Of a stretch of 64,000 nt of DNA, positions 22,090 through 33,800 are shown piece by piece (positions within the stretch are counted from its first letter, which is position 1; each line of letters begins with the position of its first letter). Under the pieces are notes generated by a model. That model had not been told where the DNA came from and searched no databases. It saw only the letters and a list, made by a program, of their open reading frames with translations. Origin of the DNA: Gentiana macrophylla (taxonomy: Eukaryota > Streptophyta > Magnoliopsida > Gentianales > Gentianaceae); contig CM047815.1 in NCBI GenBank assembly GCA_026214975.1, forward strand, positions 81,922,800 through 81,986,799, in the 5' to 3' direction. The position numbers and the translations under genes are program-made.

Positions 22090-23540
22090 CTAATTGAAGT
22101 ATAATAGAGGATGATACAGATAGACTTGCCCAAGTGGAGTGGGGGAGCATGTTTTACTATAGTTTGTTTTTAAAGAAGTCTTTGGCCTAATACTGCCTTG
22201 GATTGTAAAGATCTTTTTTTAGTCCCACATACATACAGCTTAGTTATAGTTTCTTACCAGTAATGTAATTTGTTTAGTCAGTGACTACTCTTTCTTTTCT
22301 TTTCTTTTTTTTGATTGACAAGAGTGAGTGACTACTTTATTAAGGAATGTAAGACATTATTGTTTATGAGTTCTTAAGGCGCAAGATAAATATTACATAA
22401 TTTTTAGGTACAAACGATGCAACAAAAGTTTATTACATTTGTTTTTCTTTCATTATTTTATAGGTACAAAATTCTACCGGATGCATTTGAAGAGAATGGT
22501 GTCGCACAAGAAGGTCTTTCTTTTCTGCTTGACCTTTTTTTTTATGCAGGATAGTGGAAGGGGTTCTCATTCGAGTCTTCCTCCAGCTAAAATTCAGGGA
22601 TCATTCTTCAAGTGATAAATATAAAAAGTAAGGTCAAAACCTTCTACATAAATTTTGATTTTCTTTCTTTATTAAAGAACTTCACTGCTTAGCTATTATG
22701 TCTAGCGAAGGAAAAGTGATTAGAACTCTAGAGGGACATGGTTGAATGGAGAAGAACCACTTTGTAGGATGAGCTTTGAAACATTGTTTCATGCCTATTG
22801 AGTACTTTGACAAGTTTTGAAACGTGACTGAAGAGTTTGTATTCCTTCTGGTACCATTACTACTGTTATGGCTGGCATGACCTCCAAAATCTCCAGATGA
22901 GATCACAGTTTCCTTGGATATATCTTCAAGTATTTGTTTGGTACATGGTGTGAAGGAATACATGTTTTGATGAAAAATTAATTAAACAACCAAAAAGGTG
23001 AAACATGACTGAATGATTATGATATGTACATGTTTTGATGAAACCTGATAGCTGTATCAAACCTTCAATTTGGTTTTTTGGAAACTGCTGCAATAAATTA
23101 ATCAACACATCTTTGTTAGGTTAATGGACACAAATATAGTATATATCACTTTTTACCACCCTTATGCTTATAATACACTGAAAGGATATCAGCGGTATAT
23201 GATGTTTTTGTATATGGATAAAATGCCAGAAACCATGCAGGTGTTAGACAAGGAATAAGTATATGATGCATTTGTTATATAATACCGTACAAAGAATAAT
23301 ATGCTTGGAAAAGATTGATTTCGGTGTATAAATACAATATTCAACTTTATATGCATCGACACAATTGCACTACTCGTCCATAGTACATTCACGTGCCATC
23401 TCTTAATAAATTAACCTGACCTGTAAGTTCTTAGATCACCAATTACAAAGTCAAATTTTGCACTATTATCCAAACATCATATGTCTAGGACCACAAATTA
23501 TTCAAAAAAATACTTTCAATTCTTTAACAACACAACGGGG
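22000..23540 (+). other. Helitron interior without a recognised gene
   Basis: This holds a poly(A) tract of about 35 (22053-22087), AT-rich DNA and scattered short frames. No domain was recognised on either strand. The minus frame 22682-22963 has an ordinary composition but no start context or homology that I recognise. Confidence 0.4.
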
Positions 23541-23577
23541 CACCAACCGTGCAGGGCACGAGTGTCTCTTTTCCTAG

Positions 23578-25264
23578 TATATATATATATATATGCACAC
23601 ACGTCCACCTCCGTCGTCGATCACCCATTTTTGCTACATGTGCTTTAGGACACCGTGCCCATCATTGAATCAATCGATGTGACCTTCATTGAGCCGCATC
23701 TTTTCACCATCAATATAGTCACATCGCTATAAATCGATGGCGGAGATTACATACAACCAAAGAAGAATCGACTTCGATTCGAAAAATTACACAAATATAT
23801 GTACAAAGCATATCGTTTGCCCTTCTTAAATTTTTTATTTGCCTTTAAAAAATTTATTGCCCCCCATCCCCTACCCTTACTCGAGATTTTGCGTCCGCCT
23901 CTGATCGTCTTATAATCAAATGAATCAGTTTACTCTTGACCATCATCTTCGGGGTACCATTCTTTTGAACCATGATCGTTTGTGATCAAGTTTTTGAAAT
24001 AAACCTTTAGCTAGCACCACCACAAGCTTCCATGCGAGGCTGATCAACATACGTTCATTTTCAATTTGCAATTATTATCCTTTCCGACTATAAGAGAGGT
24101 TCTCTCGCTTGTTATTGATTCTAAGATAAAATATAAACGGGAATTTTAAGGTTATTGGATCATGCTATGTTATTCGGATCAGGATTCGGTTTTTGGTATT
24201 TTGAGGGAACATATAGAGATTGATTCCATGGGTTATACGTGCAGTTGGGATGAAGTTTTGAATTGAATAATGGATTAAAGGTGAATACAAATAAGCAGGA
24301 TGTCCTCTAAAGTGGGATGGAAGTCAAAATGTGAATATCAAAATGATGGTGGCAGGTTAAGAGCTCGGGAGAAAGTAAAAGAGTGGGAATAAGAACTGGA
24401 AAATAATAAATCAGAGCTTATAACTTGAATTCATGGTGCTTGGATTAAGATGTGATGTCGAACACTCAAGGATTATTGCCAGGAGTTTAGATTAAATAGC
24501 TAACTCGGACTTAAGGTGAGTTCATTTTATTTTTTGATAAAAGCCAAAAGTGTGTTTTATATTATTTTTAATATTTTACATATATAAAAATGATGATGTT
24601 TTAAACTCGGAAGTCGTTTTTCGAATGATATCTCTTAAAAATAAATAATTCGAATGGATTTGAAACGGATAATGTATTGAGCTAGTGCACAATTTTCTTG
24701 TTACAATAAAAATGATACTTGGAATTGACAGATATTACTTGCTCGTTCGGTCGCTCGTGTCACGAATTGAAAGTGTCAAAGCTCTGGTGGCTAGGGGGAT
24801 TAGAGTTACTGCTCTAGGAGAACGGCTAGTCACCGGTCTCGGGGCCTCTTGACTCGAAGTCTTTCCGACAGTAGCTAGAGTGCTCGCTCGTAAGAGTGGG
24901 GACGGTACCTTTTCCCCCGAAGATTCATGCTACAGCCGGGAAAGCAAAGGCTGACGGTTGGTGCGTGGGTCGTAGGGCATGGATAGGGTTGGCTGGAGCC
25001 GTGTAGGAGGTTTGCACGGTGAAGGTTGATTCTTTTCCCTGGCGATCGGCCGGAGTCGTCAGGCATGGCTAGTTCTCGTGGAGTGCGGTTGAAATCCATA
25101 TGGAAAAACGGTGTTTGGGCGGTACTTGACTCGTCGGCTCGGCCAAAGCTGATGCTTGTAAACGAACCTGACATGTTTTCCTAATGCTCGTGCACTTCAA
25201 TATTAAAAATTGTTCTTTCCATTTATTAAAAAAAGACTTCCGCTCTTTTTCTAGAGGTTACTCA

Positions 25265-25317
<53 letters not shown>

Positions 25318-25704
25318 TATATAACGCTTTCACACACGGCTCATACTAAACTTTTGACGCCTTTTTTTTTTTTTTGTTTCTTTTTCCCTTTTATAAATAC
25401 ATATATACAGATTTTTTGATCGAGAGATAAAGAAGAGTATAGAGATGATTGATCGGGCCGAGGAAGAAAAGAAATTGATGTTATGGATTAGACTACGCAT
25501 ATTCAGTTAGTTAGTTTTGAATCTTGTAATTTTATTTGTTGTAATCTTTTAATGGAAATAGTTAGTGATTTATGTAAAATTGATTTGTGGATTTTGTGGT
25601 TTATGTTGGGATTCATAGTCTAGTTACTGAAGTCGCGGCGAGAGCTTCGCAACCCCTCCTAGAATGACCCCAGTGGACCTAGGGGTCGGGAGTAGGGTAT
25701 TACA
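23578..25704 (+). repeat. LTR-like 3' portion of the 17.9-kb insertion
   Basis: This holds a CG-rich block with closely spaced TCG/CGG words (24740-25180), a (TA)n run (25268-25310) and the terminus GGGTATTACA. The layout is that of a gypsy LTR: a GC-richer internal region, AT-rich tail and TG/CA ends shared with 7786. There is no coding sequence; the minus frame 24875-25174 shows no domain. Confidence 0.45.
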
Positions 25705-26360
25705 TTCAGTATCCTACATTAACCAAACCAAACCTCACTTTTGCTGTGAAATGTCTTAGTCAGTTTATGCAGAAACCTTCATCCGACCATTGGCAATATT
25801 TGGAAAGGTTGTTGAGATATGTAAAGGGCATTACTGAGTATAACTTACATTTCAAACCTGGGGCAGGGGTTCAACTTGTTGGATTTTCAGATACTGATTG
25901 GGTTGCTGGTTCTTTTGATAGGAAATCTATTGCAGGGTATTGTGTTTATATTGATGATTCGCTTGTTTCTTGGAGTTCAAAGATGGTTGTGGACATTGTA
26001 TAGGTCAAGCACTGAGTCAGAGTATAGGTCTCTTGAAAACATGGCTGTGGAATTGCAGTGGTTGCAGCATATTCTCAAGGAAATTGGTGTTCCTTTTGAC
26101 AGATTATCAGTTGCCTGGTGTGATAACACCAGTGCAGTCTTATTGGCTTTGAATCCTGTTTACCATGCAAAGACAAACCACATAGAGATTGATGTGAATT
26201 ATGTGAGGAATCAAGTTTTTGATAAGAAGTTGAAGGTTCTGTACATTCCTAGTTTAGATCAGATTGCAGATGCTCTTACCAAGCCTCTTTCTATCACAGC
26301 CCTCCAGAACTTCAGGGCCAAATTGAATGTTGTTCCCACACCATCCACTTTGAGGGGGGA
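25705..26360 (+). pseudogene. Ty1/copia pol fragment, C-terminal RT and RNase H (continuation)
   Basis: This continues the copia gene interrupted at 7785. It encodes YPTLTKPNLTFAVKCLSQFM, then the RNase H domain with GFSDTDWVAGSFDRKSIAGY, a frameshift near 25985, then STESEYRSLENMAVELQWLQ, WCDNTSAVLLALNPVYHAKT and ADALTKPLS. That is the usual order for the end of copia pol. The gene ends before a polypurine tract (TTTGAGGGGGGA, about 26349-26360), after which a 3' LTR starting TGTT is expected. That LTR is interrupted after four bases by another LTR fragment. Confidence 0.9.
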
Positions 26361-27121
26361 TGTTCGGATATTTACTCTTATACATACGGTCGTATCTCGA
26401 GTGTCAATACATTAACAACCGTATCTTATAATCTGGATATCAAGCCCTTTTGAAGTAACTCATTTACTCCCACTTTGCAAATATTCACGAGAGTAAGATA
26501 ATCCTTATAAGAAGGCCCTTTCGGATATTTACTCCTATTCATAGGATACGCGATTTCCAGACGAACAACATGAATCCTACGCATGCTTCAGTATCACACC
26601 CAATCACTACCACATGATCGCCCCATGGCTAGGGGAAACTTCAATAGTCTCAGGATAATGACACAACCGTCACATAGTGCGACACATAATAAAGTAAGTG
26701 GGTCAGTCCAACGTACGCATTCTCTAATACACGTCCACGTACAGTCCAAGTGTCCATACACTTTGATAGACGAGATCTATTTCTATCTTCAATAAGATAG
26801 AATACATCTAATACGTGCTAGTCTAATTGTACTATTAATGTCCCATTTAATAGCACATAAGACTAGAGATATTTAAGTATCAAACCGATTAAAGTGAGTC
26901 GAGATCTCATCAACCATAATCACTATTATGATTTCTCTTTCACAGTTTGACACTAGGGACGTTATCATATATGTACAATATCATAATTGGTCCGATAAAC
27001 GAACAAATATATAATAACAGAAGCCATTTATCATATGTATAAACATAAAGAAATAGTAGAAATGATCCGATCCGGTTGGATCCGGTCCAACCCGATTGGG
27101 TTTATGACACCATTTCAATAC
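26361..27121 (-). repeat. LTR fragment related to the LTR at 1098-2437
   Basis: After four bases of the copia LTR (TGTT), sequence matching about 1650-2437 begins (GTCGAGTGTCAA-like words, GAGAGTAAGA, 'aagaaggc', CGCCCCATGGCT). It runs to AGTAGAAATGATCCGA and a decayed end TTTCAATA at about 27119. TGTT reappears at 27122, so the fragment sits within a copia LTR, with TGTT as a possible short duplication. The other roughly 550 bp of the LTR are missing. Confidence 0.7.
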
Positions 27122-27458
27122 TGTTGAGTGTTAAATGTAATACATGTGTATGGATGTGATTGTGACACTTGTCCTACTTTAAACCCTTACATTAATTCTG
27201 TTATGTATGCTTGATATATTTATCCGTAAAACCCTATTATGATAATTAATGCCAATTACTATGTTTCTATAACTCTCTTGTCTTATTGAAGGTCAATGAC
27301 CCATATTGAGAAGAAACAGACGGCAACTCAGAATCTGCCGTTATGGCACCCTAAAAAATATGCATACTATGGTCCTCATCGGATGAAATAATTCCTACAT
27401 ATGTGTTACAAAAATTCTCAGCGGGGAGAGAACTAAAACTCAGAAAAGAAGAGATTTC
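27122..27458 (+). repeat. Remainder of the copia 3' LTR
   Basis: This starts TGTTGAGTGTTAAATG and follows the polypurine tract once the LTR fragment at 26366-27121 is removed. It is AT-rich and non-coding and is interrupted at 27459 by a solo-LTR-like unit. Where this LTR ends beyond 29921 cannot be determined without the second LTR. Confidence 0.5.
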
Positions 27459-29773
27459 TGTAACGCCCCCCTCTCGGATACCGAGTCCTTATTCGGAAAT
27501 GGAACGTTCGGCACGCGTAATATTAAATAAATCTAATATTATACGTAGCTCTCTCACATGTCATATCAAATAAAGAAACGGAAGAAAAGACTGGGTAAAA
27601 TTCTCCGAGACAACCAAGAATAGAAAGAATAACTAAAGGGTAGAAATGTAACTTATTACATCAAGAGAAATCCAAATGAAACTTAAAAGAAATACTTAAA
27701 TCCTCAAAACTATGAAAGACAAAACCGATGTGTTCAACTAAAGAACTTGTTTCCCAAAAAAAGCAACAAAAGAATAATGAAAGACAATAATTAATAAACA
27801 GCTCCAACTCCGGCGTCCTCAAACGTCGTCATCGAAGTCCTCATCAAGCTCATGGTCGACCTGTTCATCTTCTCTCCCCCAGACACATAAATAAACATAC
27901 ATTTGAGGTAAGTACATTGTATATAGGAAGAAGTAGAAGCTACAAATTAACTAAGGTTTTTTTAACAAGTTTTATTATAATAGTTATCTTTATGAGACCG
28001 ACTCAATCTAGGGTTCACTTCATGTCCATCAACATGTCATGCCTAACTGCTTCTAACTTAGTTTATCTTTGTTACATCCGCATTCAAGGGCACTACGCAT
28101 GGTGCTGCCCACCATGAGACATCTGGGTGCAACCTATTGGTGGATCACACCAATAGCCACGGGCTAGTCCCGATAGTATACGCGTTTGGTGAAATCCCTA
28201 TACTCTTGGTGCCCTCCAATGGCCAGCAAAGTTATCCATCCACGAGTACCCTCTACTCCTGATGCCTTTAGAAAGGCCAGGAAGTTTACTCGTTTTATCC
28301 GAAAACCTACACATTGCGATATAAACTTGTGCCTATCCAAGAATGACATGATATTTAGTCTTTTACTAGTCAAGTATGTAATCATCATTAATTGTTAACT
28401 AGCCACCTAGTTGTTTTCAAGTAAGCTCCCTCACAAACTCAACTCTCTCTTTCTTAGACCACTAGACACGGACAAGGCCTAGCAATTACACATACATTGA
28501 TGAATACTAATCAAAGCACAAGCCAATCATACTCTTCCGACGGTCCCGAACTTCAACTGTTAGGAAGAGTACATTCGGTGCCGGAACTAAACGCATCAGA
28601 AGCTTAATCATGGTTTGTTCATATTATTTCATCTTATTTAAACTCATTAATAATACTACAATTCAAGCTAAACATCATAATAACGTTAGCCACAAAATCC
28701 ATTGTCTACCAATTCACATATTCATATTTTCCGAAAAAGAAAATAACACAACACAATAACACCAAATAACTATATAATATGTATTTATAAAATCAACCTT
28801 TTCTTTTGAAAGATGTTACATTGTCAAACCGGAAGGGAAGCAAACATCTCTAATGTAATACCACACTACGTAAATAATTAAATGTGTAATTATTGGTATT
28901 ATTATTTTTCTTTTAAACTACCTCTGCATATTTGTTTTTTTTTTCGCCGATAGATACTGATTCTATTTATTTATCCAAGACTTAATCCTTTGAACAAAAA
29001 AAAGCTATTACTAAACAAATCTTGAACACATATATACCTGCAAATGTACTAACCGAAAGAAAAATAATAACGAAAACAAAAAAGAAAAGAAAAGAAAATA
29101 ATAAACAAAACTTGAATACCTAGAACTACTAAAACATCATACTAGTACTGTATATCAAAATTCCTGGCGTTGACTTTTATGGACCTGGGAGGCTACGGTT
29201 TACATATCTTCAAAATTGGGGAAAAAAAGGAATTATTTGTTCTAGCACGAAATTTTTATCAAACAATACAAAATTAACACCAACACATCCCAAACACCAT
29301 AAAAATATTTCTATTCAAATCTAACACTCCTTTATTTCAAATTAACATCATAAAACACAAACTATTCAATATGAAAACCCTCTTACAAAAGGAATCGAAA
29401 ACTCGATCTAACCTCTCTAAACCATAATTAATTTGTAGGAAGATCATCTTACCTTTTGTTGTTTATTCCCACCAAACCTTGACAAAGTCCTAACTTTCGG
29501 ATGTTGAATCGACGCTCTTCACTGATAGACGATTCATTCCGCTTCTACTCGATCCTAGGAAAACCGTTAAGATCCGACTTTAAAACGGAAGAAATCTCTC
29601 AGTCCTTTTTTCCAAACTCTTACACGCTGATAGAAGGGATTATGAGGTGGAAAATCTGATTCAAAAAGTTAGGGAACTAATGGGTTTATTTTTCCTTAAA
29701 TAGGAAAATTCCCGATAATTAACCTAATCCATTATTTTCCTTAATTACCCTTTTTTCTTAAAATCAGATTTCC

Positions 29774-29820
<47 letters not shown>

Positions 29821-29920
29821 CTTATAAAATTTAACTCAATAAAAGAAGTCGTAATAATAATATTTCGTTTCAAGTAAAATGACACGCGTCGCTTCTTTCC
29901 TAGAAAATCGGAATATTACA
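27459..29920 (+). repeat. Solo-LTR-like unit, 2.46 kb
   Basis: This starts TGTAACGCCCCCCTCTCGG and ends CGGAATATTACA. It is flanked by ATTTC (27454-27458) and ATTGC (29921-29925), four of five bases alike, as expected of an old target duplication. It contains no coding domain. The TGTAACGCCCC...TATTACA ends are those of plant gypsy LTRs, so this is probably a solo LTR left by recombination. Part of it (about 27830-28370) has an inverted relative at about 32665-33195. A (TA)n run lies at 29778-29816. Confidence 0.65.
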
Positions 29921-29925
29921 ATTGC

Positions 29926-30193
29926 TTACTTGTTGAAGATTCTAAACGGATCCCTAGGAAAAAACGAGGGAGCACGAGTCTTTCTTGTAAAAGCAGCTGG
30001 GAAAACGTGGGTTAGTAAAGGTTTTTAATGAAGGACGAGATCTCTTTTTATAGCAGGAGGAAGGAGAAAACTAAAGAGTGAATCCAATTTACAACTCTTT
30101 ACAAGCGGAGACAATCTTTCAAAAAGAGGATCTCTTGATAATCAACCGTAAATCTGAATTTTGAATTATGTAGGCTAGCATAGGCTCAACACG
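29926..30193. other. Intergenic, nothing recognised
   Basis: This is a short stretch between the solo LTR and a hAT element. It could be the tail of the copia LTR that begins at 27122. No coding or structural feature was seen. Confidence 0.4.
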
Positions 30194-30852
30194 CAATGGG
30201 GGGGACCATGATCTACGATTAGGGGGTGTAAGTTGCAGTCAAACGCAGGTGTAAGTTACAGTCAAACGCACGGGCGAACGCCGTAAGCAGATGTAAGATT
30301 TTTATCAACAGACCCAATTCTAAATATAATCACACGGAGAAAGTGTTTCAGAAAAACCTCGTAGAGATGTAAATATGGACATTAATCGAGAAGAACCAAG
30401 CATGTTGACTAACCATATTAAAGAACAAAATAAGTTAGTAATATCTTTATAAGAACACAACAAATTTAGACATAATATGATGTATGAATATAGTAATTAA
30501 AAATTGTAAAATGTGAACGAATATTAAGAGATTATAAGAGAGATTATAAATGTGATTCTTTTTTATTTTATTTTGAATGAAATGAGTTAATAAGGGATTT
30601 CATTTTCAAAATTCATAAGTAGTAAATAAAAGCTAAAAAATATATACTATGACTCAAAATCGAACCTAAGACGTATAACTAAGAAATGGTTGCTTTACTA
30701 GTTAAGTTAGAATAAAGGTTTGTTAATTAGGAGACAACAAACTACATATATGAGTGTCTATAAAATTTTAAGAATTGTCAAGGGTATATTAGTCATTTTT
30801 AAAATTTAGGGGGGGCGTGTTCTACACTAGCCCCTCTGTAGGTCCGCCACTG
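30194..30852. mobile_element. Non-autonomous hAT-type element, TSD TCAACACG
   Basis: Perfect 8-bp direct copies of TCAACACG (30186-30193 and 30853-30860) flank a 659-bp unit ending in imperfect inverted termini: CAATGGGGGGGACC on the left and GGTCCGCCACTG on the right. An 8-bp duplication with CAGTGGCGG-like termini fits the hAT superfamily. There is no transposase; the interior is AT-rich. Confidence 0.75.
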
Positions 30853-30860
30853 TCAACACG

Positions 30861-31974
30861 CCTCTCATACGTCAAGAACAGTTTAGGTCCAACCTCTCAA
30901 ATCATGCCACGTCATCTATCATCAAACCTAACTTATGATCTATATCGTAGCTTAGGTATGGGGGGCATTTGACATAGGTGTAAGGTCGGTCAATAATGGT
31001 CACCCTACACGTGATACTCATTTGGCAGAGCTACGTGTTCGGAGATCGGCATTAACATCAAGTCCAATCTGTCCCTCTTGCTAGCTACTCGGGATCATTC
31101 CACGGAACACAAGGCATTTCTCTCAGGGGGAGGTTATCATCATCATCATAACATCGCTGGTCGCTCGCATTCAAGGAAGCGCCGACGTGGTGAGTGGACG
31201 CTACCGATCCCAAACAGTAGACATGACGTCGCACGAAGTCTTCATCTGTCACATACATCATTAGCTTTGCTGCATTAATTACTTCCATTGGGCATCAATC
31301 CACTACAACTTGGATAACCCGTGTCCTCATTCCATCGACACCGGTTGGACCACCATGTCCACCATGGTAATCTATATACAAGGATCAACTTCATTACTAG
31401 TATGGTACGCAAGCTCACACTCTACTTGCTCTATGAAAATTACTTTATAATTACTCGACCTTACTGTCTCATCACTGACTTGAGTTTTTCCGGAGAAGAA
31501 ATCCGAGATCCCTAACAACCTGTTCGTTTTACAGGCACATCCCTGACATTTGCAGGCGTTGATCAGCTCTTGAAACTCATTCATCATCATAAACGATGAA
31601 TGAGTTGGACGACTTCGTGCAATGTCAATTTGCATCAAGTACCTTACTGTAAAAACTTTTCCTCCTCTTGCCTAGGTTTGAGATTAATGACAAGATGAGA
31701 TATTGAGCTGCATTTTTCTTGTTGATCTTATTACACGTTTGCTGGCGAAACTAACACATAATATTCAGCTTTGCACCTCTTCGGAAACTTTTTTTTTTTC
31801 TCCATGAAAGTAGAAGCACCATCTCCGAACCCTGCTAACACCTAACAACTGTCAACTTGTATATATGTCCACCGGTAACAAAAAAGAGACCCATGTCGCC
31901 GGGGCGTACGTATATTCCACACGAGTAATGATACGGGCGCAACGATTGTGCCATAACGAGTGACAAAAAAGTGA
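30861..31974. other. Unassigned region
   Basis: This has a more even base composition than its neighbours, with several short frames on both strands (31078-31638) that overlap antisense and show no domain I know. The minus frame 31372-31638 contains CKCQGCACK but no complete zinc motif. It may be old transposon sequence. Confidence 0.3.
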
Positions 31975-32357
31975 TGTAATGCCCCAGAACCCGGGTCTGG
32001 TAGCGCTAAATGAGTCATAAATGATCCGGTCAACTGCTTAGACCGTCGTTCTCGCTTGGTCTAAAAGGGCTAACCCGGGTTGACAAGACCTTTACGTCTC
32101 ACAATTATATGTGGGTGAGCATTCACTTACTTTATGGATGTGAGATATCATATTCTCCCTCCCTTATAAGAGACTGGCGTCCTCGCCGGGACAGCCAAGA
32201 CTTGTCCCTGTGGACTTGTCCCAGTTCGTCTCTATCAGAGGACTTTAGAGGTGGCCTGTGGCACTTAAGTTTAAATCTGAGGCGTGGCTCGTGGCACTAG
32301 ATCCGCCTCGATAGTCTCATTGCCGCGAGCTACCCTTTGCCTAAATCGAATCGAATT
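31975..32357 (+). repeat. LTR-like segment beginning TGTAATGCCCC
   Basis: The start TGTAATGCCCCAGAACCCGG resembles the gypsy-LTR starts at 7786 and 27459 and is GC-richer than its surroundings. The right border is not clear; it is followed directly by copia gag sequence, so it is probably truncated. Confidence 0.4.
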
Positions 32358-32570
32358 TGGCCACACTAGGTGGATTGGATCGTGATTATGAATATGCTAT
32401 TGTTAATATCACTTCTAGAGTGGATGCTCTTAGTTGGCAAGATGTTCAATCACAGTTGATGATCCATGAAAGGTTGATTGCTCGACTAAACCCTACTGCA
32501 GGCACAAGACTTGTTAATCCATCAGCCAATTTTACCCAAGGATCAAGACCAAATGGTAGGCCAACCTATA
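32358..32570 (+). pseudogene. Ty1/copia gag fragment
   Basis: A short frame reads LGGLDRDYEYAIVNITSRVD, then SWQDVQSQLMIHERLIARL and NPSANF. That is the pattern in the C-terminal half of copia Gag (UBN2-type) proteins. It has no start, zinc knuckle or downstream pol: an isolated relic. Its relation to the other copia pieces is unknown. Confidence 0.7.
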
Positions 32571-32664
32571 TATTACAAGTCGTGAGGACCAAATGAGGAC
32601 CAAATGCCAATTTGGTGGCTAGTTAATAATTAATAACAAACGTACTTGTGTAGTTAAAAGATTA

Positions 32665-33195
32665 AACAACATGTCATTCTTGGTAAGACACTGTCTATAT
32701 CGCAATATGTGGGCGTTCTAAAGGTGAACAACACTGATGGCCTATAAACAAAAGAATAGCAGTGGAGGAACTTCACCGAACACGTGCACTATCGGAGTCT
32801 ACTAGAATAGACTTCCGTGGTTATTGGTGTGATCTACCAATATGTTGCACCCAGATACTTCGTGATGAGTGAACACCATGCGTAGTACCCTTGAATGCGC
32901 TTGTAATCAGAGATAGGCTAAGCTAGAAACCAATAGTTACGACATGTTGATGAGCATGAAGTGAACCCTAGAGTTTGAGTCGGTCTTACAAAGAAAATTT
33001 TAATAATAATAAGAACGTAAACCTTTTCGTTGTATAACTTAGTAATACTTTAGCTTCTCACTCTTGCTAAGTACTTTGTACTTACCTCCTTTGCATGTTT
33101 GTTTGTATGCATTGTGGGGTGATAAGACGGACAGGTTGATCTTGAGCTCGTTGAGGAGTTGGATGATGTTTGATGACGTTGATGCCATGATGATG
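32665..33195 (-). repeat. Inverted copy of part of the solo-LTR family
   Basis: The complement of this stretch matches about 27830-28370 in order: CTGGGTGCAAC, TTGGTRGATCACACCAATA, ATTGCGATATA and 'ccaagaatgacatg'. Divergence is considerable (roughly 25%). It is another fragment of the same LTR family in the opposite orientation. Confidence 0.7.
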
Positions 33196-33339
33196 CTTTC
33201 TTTTTTACTTTTCTATTAAAGGTTGTGCTAGTGTATGTTGTAGTTTCTTTAAATAACATGTTGTACTTTCTTTTGGATCTTTGTAATACAAGCGTTGTAT
33301 CTTTTTTTTGGGAACATCGTACGTTGTAAGTCACTCTTC

Positions 33340-33613
33340 ATCTTTTTGTTTGTCCCAAAATATAAGTCAATTATCAAAAAAAAAGAAGAAAAGAATATAA
33401 GTCATTATACATTACCATTTAATCATTTATTACTTCTCTATCTTACCCATAATGTATTAACAATTCAACTACTTTTCAATACTTTACGATCATTTCATTA
33501 ACGATAGACAAATGATATTTTACACATTTTTCTTTAAAAATTATTGCATTCAACCTCTTTATTAATTTGTATGAAAACACTCAAAATGACTTATATTTTA
33601 GAACGAGGGAGTA
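33340..33613. mobile_element. Stowaway/mariner-like MITE
   Basis: The left end has CCCAAAATATAAGTCAATT. The right end has the complementary GACTTATATTTTAGAACG then AGGGAGTA, the CTCCCT...AAAATATAAGTC arrangement of plant mariner-type MITEs with TA duplications. It is about 270 bp, AT-rich and non-coding. About 90 bp of its left part is repeated at 34746-34836. Confidence 0.6.
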
Positions 33614-33800
33614 AGAATTTAGTTAATATACTTGTTGACCAAGTTAAAGGTAAAGAGGTGGACCAAGTACATTAAATAGTAGAAACATATCATCATCATG
33701 CAAAACTTATCATCATATTTAATTTTTCTTTCTAATTCAAAAAACATATAATAGAAAAATTGTTGTCGACTTGCATCCCGCATCCGCATGTCATTATCAT

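Larger units (their letters stand above)
19681..23577 (+). mobile_element. Non-autonomous Helitron (3.9 kb) abutting the previous one
   Basis: The 5' end is TCCTACTATATATAATAAGA at 19681, directly after the CTAG of the preceding element. The 3' end has a hairpin (CGTGC-AGG-GCACG, about 23549-23561), then TTTTCCTAG at 23577, followed by T of a (TA)n tract. Both 3' ends follow the same plan (GTGCA..GCA..GA.TG, then TTTTC/CTTC and CTAG). The interior includes a tandem duplication, a (TA)n(GA)n run and a possible captured gene piece, but no Rep/helicase. Confidence 0.65.
7786..25704 (+). mobile_element. 17.9-kb composite insertion with LTR-like ends inside the copia gene
   Basis: The copia reading frame is cut cleanly at both ends. 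The insert starts TGTAACGCCCCGAATT and ends GGGTATTACA, a terminal pair typical of plant gypsy LTRs. The flanking five bases are TTCTA and TTCAG, an imperfect possible target duplication (3 of 5). No gypsy gag or pol is visible. The likeliest reading is a solo gypsy LTR of about 3 kb (7786-8778 plus 23578-25704) later hit in AT microsatellites by Helitrons and a Mutator-like element. A single large non-autonomous element is an alternative. The strand is arbitrary. Confidence 0.5.

Noticed and set aside
24875..25174. 99-codon minus-strand frame as a gene
   Set aside because: It lies in a CG-rich LTR-like stretch with no domain or splice context.
31078..31638. Host gene exons between 31078 and 31638
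   Set aside because: Frames on both strands overlap, no splice-consistent chain or recognised domain; left unassigned.
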